The notes under the pieces: generated by a model
Database searches by the model: none
Told to the model about the DNA's origin: nothing
What the model saw: only the letters and a program-made list of their open reading frames with translations
Source of the DNA: Adineta ricciae
Lineage: Eukaryota; Rotifera; Eurotatoria; Adinetida; Adinetidae
Assembly: GCA_905250025.1 (NCBI GenBank)
Contig: CAJNOJ010000088.1
Span: 248,001 to 312,000, forward strand
Length of the DNA: 64,000 bases
Reading direction: 5' to 3'
Shown here: in pieces, positions 1 through 12,045 of the stretch
Layout: every line of letters starts with the position of its first letter
Numbering within the stretch: the first letter of the stretch is position 1
Translations under genes and position numbers: made by a program

Positions 1-47
1 TTATTTGTCAGTCTACGAACATCTTCCTTTGTTATCTAATTGAATAG

Positions 48-256
48 ATGGTAACGAACAAACCACTTCGTATGGATCGACGGTAACAGATGGTGGCGGC
101 AGTAGTGGCGTTGGGGGTAATACTGGCTATCAATCAGCCGATCCGTTTGCTGGAATGGCGAATGGAAGTTATGCAAACTTTCCCGGTCGATACAATGAAC
201 AAACATCAGCAGTTCCATTAACTATCGAGAACCCCATGTATCGCAATTATCGTTGA
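48..256 (+). CDS. C-terminal exon of an unknown gene with NPxY-type tail
   Basis: An open frame runs from a likely splice acceptor (TAG at 45-47) to a TGA at 254-256, about 69 residues. The 5-prime part of the gene lies outside the window. The peptide is rich in Gly, Ser and Thr and ends with ENPMYRNYR. ENPMY fits the NPxY motif used by many single-pass receptors (integrin beta, LDLR/LRP, APP families) to bind PTB-domain adaptors, so a cytoplasmic tail of a membrane protein is a reasonable inference. The family cannot be named from this exon. A soluble low-complexity C terminus is the alternative. Confidence 0.5.
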
Positions 257-593
257 AATTTCATTTCCGAGTGATAGCAATTGGTTTTATATTTTGTTGC
301 TTTTTTCACCGACAATCATATAAACACATTCGTCTTTATTGTCATCAATCTGAATTTCTTTTCATCTCAACATAATCTCATCTAGTCATTTATACTCGTT
401 TCGTGAGACACAAAAAAAACTGTTGTTTGATGTTGTTTGTGCATGAATCTATGTTAATTATTATTCTCATATAGATATATACATTATAGAAGAATCGCAC
501 GTTCTCTTCAAGAATGATCATATCAGATGTATGCTGAATATTGCAAGAAAGAGGGAGTGTTATGAATATGATATGGGAAGGAGAGAGAGAGAG

Positions 594-800
594 TATGAAT
601 ATTGAATCGATCTAATGGAATAATATTTGTTCGATGTATATATGTAAAGTGTTGTTCGGTTTCTGTCTTTCTTTCTTTCTTTTACTTCTATTCGTATATT
701 GTCAACTTTGCTGCTCGTTTATTTTGTCTCCCTTTTCTTCTTTATACCTTTTGACAACAGCGAGAAATAAATCGAATGATTGGATTTCGCTACAGAAGAG
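594..800 (+). repeat. Direct repeat, copy 1
   Basis: About 200 nt starting TATGAATATTGAATCGATCT and running through a CTTT-rich tract and TTGACAACAGCGAGAAATAA recurs at 1608-1811 with only scattered differences. The offset is 1014 nt. Each copy contains AATAAA-like hexamers near its end, so it may be a duplicated 3-prime UTR or polyadenylation segment. Confidence 0.8.
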
Positions 801-1607
801 AGGAGAATAACTACTTTTTTATGCACTTGAAAGACTAGTTTGTTTACGATCAATCGAGAATTTCCGTAGAAATTGCCTTCCTTTCATCTCCGACTGGTAA
901 ACAGACGAGAAGAGATTGTTAGCGATTACATCTACTGTGTCTCTCTGTGATGCATTGCACATGTCTGATAACTAAGCTCGATTTCAGTCTAAACAAATAC
1001 GAAGTAAAAAATTCGTTCTGTTATTTTCTTGCACTCGACGAACTGTTTGAAACGGGCCCCTCTAAAACGCAAATCGAGGGATTCGGTGTGGTGGAAGTCG
1101 TTCTACGTAGTTTGATCGCTGACAGACATATCGGAATTTTCCGCAATGTCTCGCTGATTTATCATTTATGTTATACATAATAATGTGCTATACAAGTCAA
1201 ACTTCGTATATCCAAAACTACTGTCTGCGCCTGGAGTCTCGTGGTCTTTTTCTAGCGATACACAACCTTCGATAATCATCAAAAGTTACTCTTCAGAAAA
1301 GAAAGCTCGCGATATCCGCTCCAGCGTATTTGGAAAGTGTGTCAGAACATTCTATTGAATCTTTCAAGTGGAGAAAAACAGTACAAGTCAAGAAGAAGAT
1401 ATTTTGATATTCAATAAACTTGCACATACGTAATTATCAATCTTGGTCTTGTCTAGTGATTATCTATCTCTTTCTTCAAAAACAAAAAAGCAATGCTTTG
1501 ATGACAAGTGATCTCGAAGATTAGAATCAACGTTGATGATGATCAGCATATGACAATCATAGTAGAGAAACGTAGGGATTACCGATATCGAATGAGAAGA
1601 AAAAGGG

Positions 1608-1811
1608 TATGAACATTGAATCGATCTAATAAAATAATATTTGTTCGATGTATATATGTAAAGTGTTGTTCGGGTTCTTTCTTTCTTTCTTTCACTTCTA
1701 TTCATATATTGTCAACTTTGCTGCTCGTTTATTTTGTCTCCCTTTTCTTCTTTATACCTTTTGACAACAACGAGAAATAAATTGAATGATTAGATTTCAG
1801 TACAGACGAGG
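1608..1811 (+). repeat. Direct repeat, copy 2
   Basis: Second copy of the 594-800 block, same orientation. It begins TATGAACATTGAATCGATCT. Differences are mostly substitutions plus a shorter CTTT tract. Beyond about 1811 the two loci stop resembling each other. Confidence 0.8.
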
Positions 1812-3124
1812 GAAGAAAAATGAGGAGTTTTAAAGGCTTTTCGTCTCTGAAAAAAAGAAGAGAGAGAAAGAAAGAAAGAAAGACAGCCAGGCCCGAATGA
1901 ATAAAACTAAGTGCTTCGAATATTAAAGCGGAAGAAAGAAAACATTCTCATTGCGAATCTCGACTTATTTGTTTATTAGAGCATATGTCTACATTATTAA
2001 TCGAATGAATTCAACGAAAGAAAACTTCGATTTCTCACCAAATCTTCGTCCTTGAATAGAAATGATTAATTTGTCAGTTCGAGGGATATACATGGCGATA
2101 TTTTCTTTTTCTTTCCATGTCAAATAATCGATTAAGAAAGATTTATCTTGTCTTTTTCCTTCTATTCTTTTTTGATTAGAATATATATATATATACACAA
2201 ATCTATTCTTGTCTTTTGATGATAATATCAACACTTCAATGTCAGATTTACTTAGTGAATATTGAACATAAAAACTCAAATTGAACTCGATCAAGTGTCT
2301 CATATCAAGTCGTATTGATGTATGAAGCGTTTCTAACAGCTGCATGACAAATGTGTATAGTGGTGTAAGATATTTACCTTTCTCTCTCTCTCGCTTGCTC
2401 CTTCTCTCTATGAATAATACAAGTTAAACTTTATGCATTATTAAAAAAGATTTGCCTTTGTGCATGTGTGTGTGTACTTTGTGGTGATTCGAATTCGCCC
2501 TACAATCCAATACAACATAACATCATTATTACAAAACGCGTCGACAACAACTGCCGTACTACTTTTCTCTTCTCAAAAGTCAAAGATCGGTTGTGCGAAG
2601 GTAAGTTGTTCGATAACTGCAAAATTCGATTAGCATTGCGCGTTGCTCTAGAAGCGATTTTGAATAAGTTGAGCTTTTCGATTCGATTGGATTAAGTTAC
2701 AAAGGTTCGCTTTTCAAACAAGAACGGTATTTAAATGTCATTTCGATTCTTCCCTTTGTGTTTTTTTTTCGCCGTCATTAGGAGAAAGCTTGTTAAATAA
2801 AGATTTGTCTCGCAACATTTCAAAGGAAAATGTTCATTGACTTTTGCAAATCGATTAACAGTTTATTAGTTATTCAAATAGAAAGCTAAAGAAAACTCAT
2901 GGACTAATTATTAGTTGAGCAAGCGGAAATGAAATGTTTATCTTTGGCGAGAAATTGAATCTGTAAGCTTCAGAAGAAAGTGTACACCATTTGATTAAAG
3001 ACAAAGAATAATTTACTAGAGGTCAAATTCAGGTCACAAAAGATTTTCATTTTACCGTAATTTCAATTTAACAAAATATCGTATTAACATTTGCAGCCTA
3101 AGAAGCTTTCCTAGAAAGCACCGN

Positions 3125-3187
3125 TCGTTTACTATTAATAGGCACTGCGCACATTTCATTCATTCACTCATTCATTCATCGTTTCGT
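3125..3187 (+). repeat. Inverted repeat, left arm, abutting an N
   Basis: This arm (TCGTTTACTATTAATAGGCA onward, through an ATTC-rich run) is the near-perfect reverse complement of 3868-3930, apart from a one-base indel. The outer edge touches the single N at 3124. Spacer is about 680 nt. No target-site duplication is visible, so a transposon terminal repeat is not established, and a scaffold join artefact is possible. Confidence 0.75.
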
Positions 3188-3867
3188 AGAAGAGCGAGGC
3201 GTTATTTTCTCAGGTGTTCGATTATGTTTCAAATCGATCGAGATCGAGGCGCTGGAAAATCAACTGCGAAGGAACGTGAGATTGATTGTATAATCAAGGC
3301 GTTACATGTCTGTGAAAAAAAAATGAGTGAATTATTTATTTTCCTGCTGAAGATAAAATCAATTTGAATTGATAATTCTAATTGCGGAAATCCCACTGTT
3401 TTCTTTTATCACATTTTCCTGTATATGTATGCAGACACATCTCTTCATCTCGTTAGTGATATTCTCATTCCGGCAATTTCTTTGTGATTTTATTCTATCT
3501 CGACCGGAAACGTTCGTATGCATTTTCAAATATATTGACAATGAAGAGTATGATGTCTGCTGAGGACGATTTGTCATCAGACCTGTCTTCTCCCACTCGC
3601 GCGCTCCCCTTCTCATTACTTTCTTTTTCTTCTTCTTCACTGTTCAATGGATCAACGATCAGAGAAGGAGCTCCTCCATGATCAATAGTTTTTGGCGTAT
3701 TCAAAGAATGAAGAAAAAAAAAAGAGAGAACGTTATTTCACCTCTTTTTCTTTCTTCTTTTTCTTCTCCGTTTGCATTGGTGTATAGGGAATCAAATGGA
3801 ATATATATTAGAGAAAGAGAGAAGAGAGATGGATGCCTGTCGTGCTTTTGCCACTACCGAGATGAGA

Positions 3868-3930
3868 TGAAACGAATGAATGAATGAGTGAATGAATGAA
3901 ATGTGCGCAGTGCCTATTAATAGTAAACGA
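3868..3930 (-). repeat. Inverted repeat, right arm
   Basis: Reverse-complement partner of 3125-3187. It contains the GAATGAATGAATGAGTGAAT run followed by TGCGCAGTGCCTATTAATAG. The enclosed 680 nt carries no recognisable transposase or other coding sequence. Confidence 0.75.
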
Positions 3931-5615
3931 GACTGACGTGTCTCACATAACCATGAATAGTTGATATATAAAGACATGAGAAGAAAATCGAGGTAAGATT
4001 TATTTTCGATTTGTTAGATAGTGTTGAAGAAGAAATATTTCCTTGTCTGTGTGTCAACATCGATGGCAAATGAGCTGTTGAATATTTTAATAAAGAAAAA
4101 AAAAGGCTCAAAGCTGTCAAACGAACGCAACTATGTATATAGATAGATCTTATCTATTGATTTCACACAACGTTCGAGATTTGAACTAGGAGAGAAACTC
4201 TTCTCTCGCAGCATTGTTCATGTCGTGTCGATTTATCTTCATTACCAGTCATGATTCCAGTCACGTCCAGACTATTATCCGTTTGTTCCCAGAACATATT
4301 CGTTGACTTCTTTTTCAAACTACTAGATAACCAACACAAAGAAATGTTCGACGAAATTTCGTAAGTAAACGTTGTATTTTGCCTTTGAGTTAGTCAAGTG
4401 TTTGTACGTACAACAGACTTCTTTTCATTTGACAAAGTTTACAGAAATTGCCTCGAGGCTTTTTTTCTTTGTAAAATTTGTTTGAATATTTCTATTTGTT
4501 GTTAGTGTAATGGCATGCATGTATGCATATCATTAAGTCAATCAATGAGAGTCTATGCTCCAAACAGGCATTTTTCATCAAACTAATAAATGATGAGGTT
4601 TAGCACATATGAAGGAAAAAAAAGCGAACTTTTTGGCGAAAGTCAAAGATCGATTAGTGAACAGCCGTCATTCGAATGTAGAACTGACGAGGTTTTTCGT
4701 CAAATTTAACAATATAAATTTAATTTAGATGATGTTAGGTTCATTAATTGATAAAGGTGTTTTATTTCACACGAGACAAAGCCTCGAGGGATTGTATGAT
4801 TAATATTTCTATTTGATTTCCGATTGAACGACAAAACCATTTTTGTTTTATTTGGTTCAAATTCAGGTTAGACGCCGACCAGTTCGTCTCGGACGCGAGA
4901 ACAAAGCCCTTCTGTGTTTACCCGTGGCGCTGAGATTTGTGTTTTATAAATAGATTTTGATTTCAATATAAATATCACTTAATGACTGATTGAAATTTTC
5001 AAATGAAAGAAAAACTAAAGTCGAGTAGGAAACCTCGAGATTGATCCCATTTCGAGGAACAGTCGAGCAAGAAAATGAGTTTTCGAATTTGAAGTGTATA
5101 TCAGGTGAAGGTATGAAAAAAAAGCGAGAGAAAGTATCGAATTCTTTTCTTCTTTTTTTCACTACTTGACATTGAGTGATGAATTTATTTCGAGTGTGCT
5201 TCATTTCTATAAGATTTCGACATAGCAATAGAAGAGAAAAATCTCCACCAATACGTATCGTCATTTGCCGCCATCTAGCACATGTCAAAATAATGTGTAG
5301 TGTCGATGTTTATGTCTCCGAACTGGTTAGAATATGCTTGTTATTATTTTCTTTTTTTTTGTTTCATCAGTTTCTTTGAATAATTGCGAAGCAAAACTGC
5401 AATGTTGCTGGAGAATATGATTTATTTTGTTTCAGATGAGAAGAATTTTATTTTTTTGCTTCTAAATCATTAACCAAATAATCCGACAAACGACAACTAT
5501 CGAAGAAATATCATTCCATTCTCTTCAACTTGTTATTCGTGTTTATTTTCAAAGACCGGTGTGTATTTTCATTCGCAATACGATGAAAATTTTTTCTATA
5601 TAAACAACTCGAACA

Positions 5616-8600
5616 ATGTCACGACGATCATCCAGCACGACCGAAGACGATCAAAAGAACTTTTCGTTGAAGAAACGTTGGTTGGCGTCACACCACGACG
5701 ATCAACAACAAGTGAGCAATCGGACAAGTAATATCTTGTCGCAATTAGCTCCTCTTATGCGTGAATATAACTTCCACGATTGGCAAACCATAGCAGTTCT
5801 CGTCGAAAGGAATCCGAACGAATACGTATCCGGCAAAATCCATCAAATCGGTCCCAATGGCTGTTTAACCGTTCAAACAAATGAAGTTCTCATTGCTATA
5901 AACGTCTACGATAATGTTTTCGGAATTCTATCAGATAATGCACCGTCAATACAAGATTTAACTGAGGGAAAACATGTCCTATGTAAAACGCTGTCGAATG
6001 CATTCGTATACCAAATGGCAGTTATTACAGAGAAGACGAGAGAAGGAAAATTTCAAATTCAGCTTCAAGAACAGAATGAAAGCTTATGTGTACCGAGACA
6101 ATCGATTCGATTATTTTTACCACCGTGGCACGATGGTTCGTGTTGACCTTTGAAACACTGAAAGCAGTATGTTGTTGTTTTCTTTTAGAATTTCCAATCG
6201 ACTGGAGTACACTGCTGCAGCAAGTACGAGTATTTCCGACACAAAACGGTAAGAATAGCTTGGACAGCTCTAACGAATACTTATTCTGAATCGTAGATTC
6301 TTGTATAGATTCATCCGTGGAAGAAAGTTCTCGATCAAGTAATCCTTCGGCGGAGAAATCGTATCGCAAAGGTGATATTGTCGTAACGGAGACTCATGTA
6401 CGAAAGCGATTCAATGGGAAACAATGGCGACGACTATGTTCGTTCAAAAATTGCTCGAAAGAATCGCAACGATTTAATTTCTGTTCGAGACATTTATCTC
6501 TGAAAGAAAAACAACACAACTCCACTCTTCCTTCTTCATCATCATCATCATCGACAGTACCGACTACTTCATCTGAACCGACATCGAAAGAAAAGTCTCC
6601 TCGACGGCCGATCAATGCTTTCATGCTATTTTCTCAAGAGGAACGAAGCAAAATTCACCTCGAATATCCTCACCATGACAATCGAAACGTTTCGAAAATG
6701 CTCGGAGAAAGATGGTATTCATTGTCACCCGATCAACAGCAACAGTATAAAACCCGAGCGAAAGAAATCAATGAACAAAACAATGAACAATTACGACGAT
6801 CAGCACGGTTACAATCGACGAATAACAAATCAATATCTCCTTCGTCCGATCCACTCCAAGCATTTGCACAAGTATGTTCTTTGACTTGCTCGCGAATTCG
6901 TCGAGAAATGTTCGTTCGTAGATTTGTACAAACATGCCCAAACTGACCGAATGTTTTTCACCGATCAACAAGCCGTCGAGTGAAACAACATCAGTCATCA
7001 CGAATCTGATTACACCCGTTCCTATTCATATCAATCTAACATGCAATACTTCGGATCAATTGCCAACCAATGCTTCACATTATGGTAAAACTAATCGATT
7101 GAGTTAGCCTTACAGATTAGCCGAACTTGAGATATGACACTTTTCTTCTCATTGACATCGAGGTCAATGTTTAAAAGCACACGTACATCTGATAACCTTA
7201 ATAAATAAACTGCCTGATAATCATGGCAAGAGATTTTATTAAATTACAGTCAATACGAGAAAAGGAAAACCTCAAACGGTTGTTTATGTTTCTTCTAACT
7301 TGTTTGGTATTGACATAAGAGCTGAGACAAGAAATCTAACACGAAAAACAGATTAAGGATAGTTAATGTGCATCGCAGATGATTCTTTGATTAATATATG
7401 AAGTTCAAGATTAGCTCGAGCATATTCCCAGCATGTCGATTAAGAACTAATAAAGAAAAAAAAATCTTCTTACAGGATTTGATATATCAGATAATGATAA
7501 ACAAATCCGATTGTTTACTTTAGAAACGGAAATTAGCAATAACATTCTATCGGATTCAGATAAAGCATCGCATGGAATTGATTCTTATCCTTGTTCAACT
7601 GAACATTCACTCTCGAATTCACCGTCACAAGTGTCCGACACAGAAGCTTGCCGAACGATATTTTCATTATTGATCAATCAACGCAAGGCAAATCTAGATC
7701 TCGAACAACAATTAAAGTCTTTACAATCATCAACGAAATCGACTTCTGCGGACGACCACCCAACACATCCATACAGTAAGCGACTCCTTCTCTCGATCGT
7801 CATCATTCCGTCTTCATATTCTTAGCATTATCATGTTCATCGTCGTCAACGGGCTATTCAAGTGGTTCATCTATCGATGGTTGTAGTACAATTCTATCAG
7901 CATTTAGTTCCCGATCGAATAGTTCACTATCAGAACGAAGTAAAACATCGCCCACATCATTTAAGCCTATGCCATCAATGAAATATCTAATACCAACCGA
8001 TGACGACTTGACATATAAACCTTTGCATCAACAAGAACAAACTATCGCAGATAAACCAATAAATAAACGACGGAAAACAATCACATCCGAGGTTTGAAAA
8101 CGCACTGATTTCGTCCTTTTCTGTTCTTGTTACGATTCATTGCATTCGTATAGGATAATCAAGGTCCAAGGACTCGATCTCACAGTATTAGTGATCGGAC
8201 TGGAATACCTGATGTATCTTCAATGGTCACACGTAAACGAAAAGCATCGATTATCAACGAACAAAATCAAACTGATATCAAACAACCAACGATTGACTAC
8301 ATTAGAAAACTAGAAGGTAATCGAGAAGGTCTTGTGAATGAAATGATAAAACTCAAAGTGAGATTTGTAGAGATGAAAGATCAGTATATAAAGTCAAGTT
8401 CAACTCGCCATACAAGCAATGAATCTGCGAATCGAGTCCAACTAGCATCACGATTGAAAGTTATCGAGTTTCTCAAGCAACAGTTGTATCCATCAGGTAG
8501 AAAATGCCATTTACCACAGCGAGTTTTCAAATCCAATTGAATTTAGACACCTCGACAACAGCATTTCAACTGGCAAACGAAGAGTTGTTTCCAAACAAAC

Positions 8601-8689
8601 GCCTTCTGGTTCAACGTATTCGTGAGATTCGTCAAAAATTAATGAGTTACTCAAACCAAGAACGAGTTTCAACAACTTCTTCATCTTAA
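5616..8689 (+). CDS. CIC: Capicua-type HMG-box transcriptional repressor
   Basis: Eight exons by my reading: 5616-6135, 6189-6248, 6309-6871, 6922-7084, 7476-7775, 7826-8091, 8154-8496, 8547-8689. They join in frame to 785 residues. Exon 1 carries a region (about residues 45-175, ending [11 protein letters not shown]) matching the capicua N-terminal DUF4819. Exon 3 has [13 protein letters not shown]-like [15 protein letters not shown], then an HMG box beginning [20 protein letters not shown] and containing [13 protein letters not shown]. The last two exons form the C1 motif ([23 protein letters not shown]). In animals Capicua binds TGAATGAA-type sites with HMG box plus C1, and is relieved by RTK/ERK signalling. 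The protein is much shorter than vertebrate CIC. Intron 4 (about 390 nt) is unusually long here. The start is the first ATG of the open exon. Confidence 0.93.
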
Positions 8690-9175
8690 CATCAACACAC
8701 CAATTCGTTTCATTCGATGTTGTGCCATACATATGTTGTGGTAGTCTTAGTCTCTTGAAAATTCTCCTACCAGAATGATATATCCTTTCTTTATCTCTCT
8801 CTCTCTCTCCTATTCTCTTCTTCTAGTCCATGTTCTTTCGTTCACCTTTTAGACAACAACAAAAAACAAAAGACTATGTGTGTTTCTCTTTAGGTACAAT
8901 TTATTGCTTTTCGTTTTCTTTTTCGTGGAATTCCTATCATTATCAAGACTCGTTAGTTAACGTGTCTCTAAAATAAAAATTAAACAAGATTTCAGTCGTT
9001 TTCGTTCGGGAGTGTGCGCATACGTCATAAAACAGTTGTGGTCGTCAAAACAACAATCCACCGACACTTGTCGACGAATGTCAATAGTTTCTCCTTCACA
9101 ACATGCTACAAAAGAAATTTTTAATAAACGAAACTCACAAATCACATTTCGTTCGTCGTATTCGACAAGAATTTC
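8690..9175. other. Intergenic: capicua 3-prime UTR and next promoter
   Basis: CT-rich tracts follow the capicua stop, then an AT-rich stretch. No further gene was seen. The start of the next gene at 9176 is preceded by AATAAACGAAAC-type sequence without a clear TATA box. Confidence 0.5.
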
Positions 9176-10792
9176 ATGTCGGCAAGTGCATCATTCGATT
9201 GTAACGCTGAGAAAAAGGCGATTGACCGTATCCGAGCAGTCAGCAATGAAGAGCGAGCTCGATTCATAGTCGAGATTTTCAGCAAGTTTTTCGAGAAGGA
9301 GATTAGCGCGAATCCAACGGCATTTGCTGGTCGATTTCGGAAGATGAGTTCAACAGCCTTCAATTTCTATCGCGGTTCCGCCCTTCTGTTCTACCAAGAT
9401 CTAAAAGTCGATCATGACCAATGGATTCAAGCAAACAAAGCCGCCGGCAACATTTTCATTCATGTAAATCATTTCCCTCGACTACACTCTTTCATGCCAC
9501 TATTTCTAGGGTGATCTACATGCCGAAAATTTCGGGACATACTTAGACAATCACGGTGTGCTGAATTTCGATGTGAACGATTTCGATGAAGGTTATTGTG
9601 GACCGTTTACATGGGATGTCAAACGTTTAGCAGCATCGCTGTTTCTAATTTGCCATAGTAAAGGTTTTTCCGACAACGAAATTCGCGATGTTCTACGCGC
9701 GTATGTGAACGCATATTTGAAAAAAGTTTATGATTTCTACAAAAACTCGAACGATCAATTTTCGTTGACCTTAAGAAACACGACCGGGAAAGTGAAGAAA
9801 CTGCTGAACGAAGCTCGGATGAAATGCCATGTTGCTCATCTGGATGAAATGACAGTTATCGAAAACTACGATCGCAGATTCAAACGTTCAAAAACGAATA
9901 AAGATGTCGACGATCAAACGCGAGCGGATATTCTCAAAGTAAATGACATACGCTTTTTTGAATGACCTCATCGCGAAGAATACCTAGGCTTTTCAAGAGT
10001 ATGTTAAATCAATTCCCGAAGCGAAACGAAATCATGATCACGAAGGACGACAAGATTATCGAATCAAAGACATCATTGCTCGTTTGTCACCTGGTGTGGG
10101 ATCAGCTGGCAAAGTATCTTACTCGATTTTAGTCGAAGGTCCATCAGAAACACTTGAAAATGATGTCGTTCTCTACATGAAGCCTGCACAAAAATCAGCG
10201 ATTAGTTTCGTAATCAAAAATCCGGATCTAGAAAAGTATTTCCAGCATGATGGTCTGCGAACTGTTCTCTGTTCATATGCAATGCAGGCAGCCACACCAA
10301 AATGGTTAGGTTATACAACATTCCGATCGGTTCCTTGTTTAGTTGATGAAGTCAGTGCACATGCCGAAGATTTAGATTGGTCCGACATCAACCAGTTCAA
10401 TGATATTATCGAACTTGTTGAATATTTAGGGCAAGCGACAGGTGGGTGAAGTTGATTTATGTATGAAGAATGCGTTTGTTGGTTTCTGTTTTAGCTAAAA
10501 TTCACTGTGTTGCTGACTCCGATTGTATCAGCACGCCAAAAAGTGTTGCCTGTTTACCATTTTCGATCATTCCACAGCATACAGAGAAAACTATTCGTGA
10601 TGCTATTCGAGGACGTGATAATGAGTTTATTGACGAAATGGTCGAGTTCGGAATGGTTAGAACAGCTTTAATGATCAAAACAAAACATCATCTCTTATCT
10701 TTCTTTAGGTCTATGGAGTTTTAGTTCAACGTGATCATAAATTATTCTTCGATATCATTCGCAACAAACAATTCCCTGGAATTAGCGATTAG
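9176..10792 (+). CDS. DUF2252 family protein (kinase-like fold, bacterial type)
   Basis: Five exons (9176-9463, 9510-9938, 9988-10441, 10495-10655, 10709-10792) join in frame to 471 residues. The pattern is that of DUF2252: FYRGSALLFYQDL near residue 65, then GDLHAENFGTY, FDVNDFDEGYCGPFTWDVKR and later VGSAGKVSYSILVEG. These resemble the catalytic HxxN and DFD elements of aminoglycoside-phosphotransferase/kinase-fold proteins. DUF2252 is mainly bacterial and its biochemical role is undefined, so no substrate is proposed. The four short introns show the gene is settled in a eukaryotic genome. A polyadenylation signal AATAAA lies near 10834. The gene converges on the HAD gene, with stops about 80 nt apart. 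Bacterial origin is inference. Confidence 0.88.
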
Positions 10793-10872
10793 ATCATTCT
10801 TTCCAACGAGAAACCGTCTTTTTTTATATTTAAAATAAAGATTTTAGTACGACGTGAGAAAACGAATAGAAA

Positions 10873-11620
10873 TTAAGAAGAAGGTATGAGATGTGGTGGT
10901 CTTTCTGGCCAAATAATACTGTTTCCATGTTCTTCCGTACGAAGGAAATCTTCTACGAAGCTTAAAAGAGATGGATATTTCGCGTCATAGTAAATTTCAT
11001 GGTGTTGACTTGGATCACCCTCGTATTCACGGTCAATGAAGACGAGCTTTGTATGAACACCTGCAATATCTCGAAAATTTCGTCTGAAATCATCGACGAA
11101 AGCCACTGGATGTAAATCTTCAATGACTTGTCGTTTGGGATTATGATTTTCATTGTTCGGATCAAAACTAGTACTTATAATTTTGTCAATCGGAAAGCCA
11201 TGTGAACGAAAGTTTTCTAAACGATGTTCGATATGACGAGCCGGCATGGCTGTCACACAAATCAATTCGTAACCAGCTTCATGCAATAATTGACACGCTT
11301 CAACTGCTCCATCGTACGTGGGCATTGTTCTCCAACCATGTTCACGCCATACTTGTTCGAATTGTTCCTCTTCTTCTGAAGTAAAATTGACGCCATATGT
11401 TGCACGAGCCTGTGAATGGACAATGTTTATGTATTAAAGTTCGATTAGTTAGTGAGAATAGTCTTACATGAAATGCTTTCGGTGAAACAATGGCTAGCTT
11501 GGCTCCGAATGTCTTCTCGTAGATGTGTGCGAATTGTGAATGATAATTTAAGAGAACGCCATCACAATCGAGAGCTATGATTGGTTTTTTGCTTGCTGGT
11601 GCAACTGAATCGTTAGTCAT
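10873..11620 (-). CDS. HAD-superfamily hydrolase
   Basis: Two exons on the minus strand (11620-11468, then 11409-10873) give 229 residues. HAD motif I is ALDCDGVLLNYHSQF (nucleophile Asp and acid/base Asp as DCD). Motif II is the Thr in ICVTAMPARH. A Lys-containing NPKRQVIEDL and motif IV VAFVDDFRRN follow. The family hydrolyses phosphoesters of small molecules; which substrate is used here cannot be read. The look is proteobacterial: short, single-domain, no targeting signal, so probably cytosolic. It is tail-to-tail with the DUF2252 gene. The start is the ATG giving MTNDSVAPASKK before motif I. Confidence 0.87.
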
Positions 11621-12007
11621 TTTGTATGTATGTCGATAGTAGAGTAGAATAGAAACAGATTTAATATATATGTTTCGTTTGTCCTAGATGCCACGTGTGA
11701 ATGTATGACGATGTTATTTTGTAATTCTTACGTAATAACAATAGGAAGAAGTCTGGAATGTATACTGAATAAGAAGTCGATTTGATTCGTCGTGTTACTT
11801 TTCAGCGAAATTTCATGACTCAAAGTCCATAACAGAAGGCTCTGAGACATAGCACAGAATGTAAATATATGCAATGTAATCTAGTAAAAGGATATGACTT
11901 ATTGCAATTCAGATAGTTTCAAAATGTATTCAATCTGTATGTGTGTAAGAAATACGATCATATTGCGATGAGCAATAATCGCGTGATGTGAAATTTTCTC
12001 TGCGTGT
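11621..12007. other. Intergenic, promoter of HAD gene
   Basis: AT-rich sequence between the HAD gene start and the small peptide locus. No open frame of note was seen. Confidence 0.5.
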
Positions 12008-12014
12008 TATAAAG
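12008..12014 (+). promoter_or_regulatory. TATA box of small Cys-rich peptide locus
   Basis: TATAAAG lies 38 nt upstream of the ATG at 12046, a spacing that leaves room for a very short leader. It suggests the promoter of the peptide gene is still intact although its reading frame is interrupted. Confidence 0.5.
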
Positions 12015-12045
12015 GGCACAGATATCTCTTGAGACTGAAAATACA

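Larger units (their letters stand above)
257..5615. other. 5.3 kb gene-free region upstream of capicua
   Basis: No supportable coding exon was found. Open frames here are short, low in complexity and lack recognisable domains. The stretch holds the 3-prime UTR of the preceding gene, a 200-nt direct repeat, a 62-nt inverted repeat next to a single N, many TTTC/GAGA microsatellites, and presumably the 5-prime regulatory DNA and leader of capicua. For this compact genome it is an unusually long gap. Confidence 0.6.

Noticed and set aside
947-1180. Plus-strand frame of 77 codons
   Set aside because: No homology pattern or supporting signals; sits between the two direct-repeat copies but shows no coding character.
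1989-2345. Minus-strand frame of 118 codons
   Set aside because: Low-complexity, AT-driven, no domain, no splice or polyadenylation context.
3125-3930. Autonomous DNA transposon between the inverted repeats
   Set aside because: No transposase-like sequence in the 680-nt interior and no target-site duplication.
4944-5288. Minus-strand frame of 114 codons upstream of capicua
   Set aside because: No recognisable motif, biased composition, lies in probable regulatory DNA.
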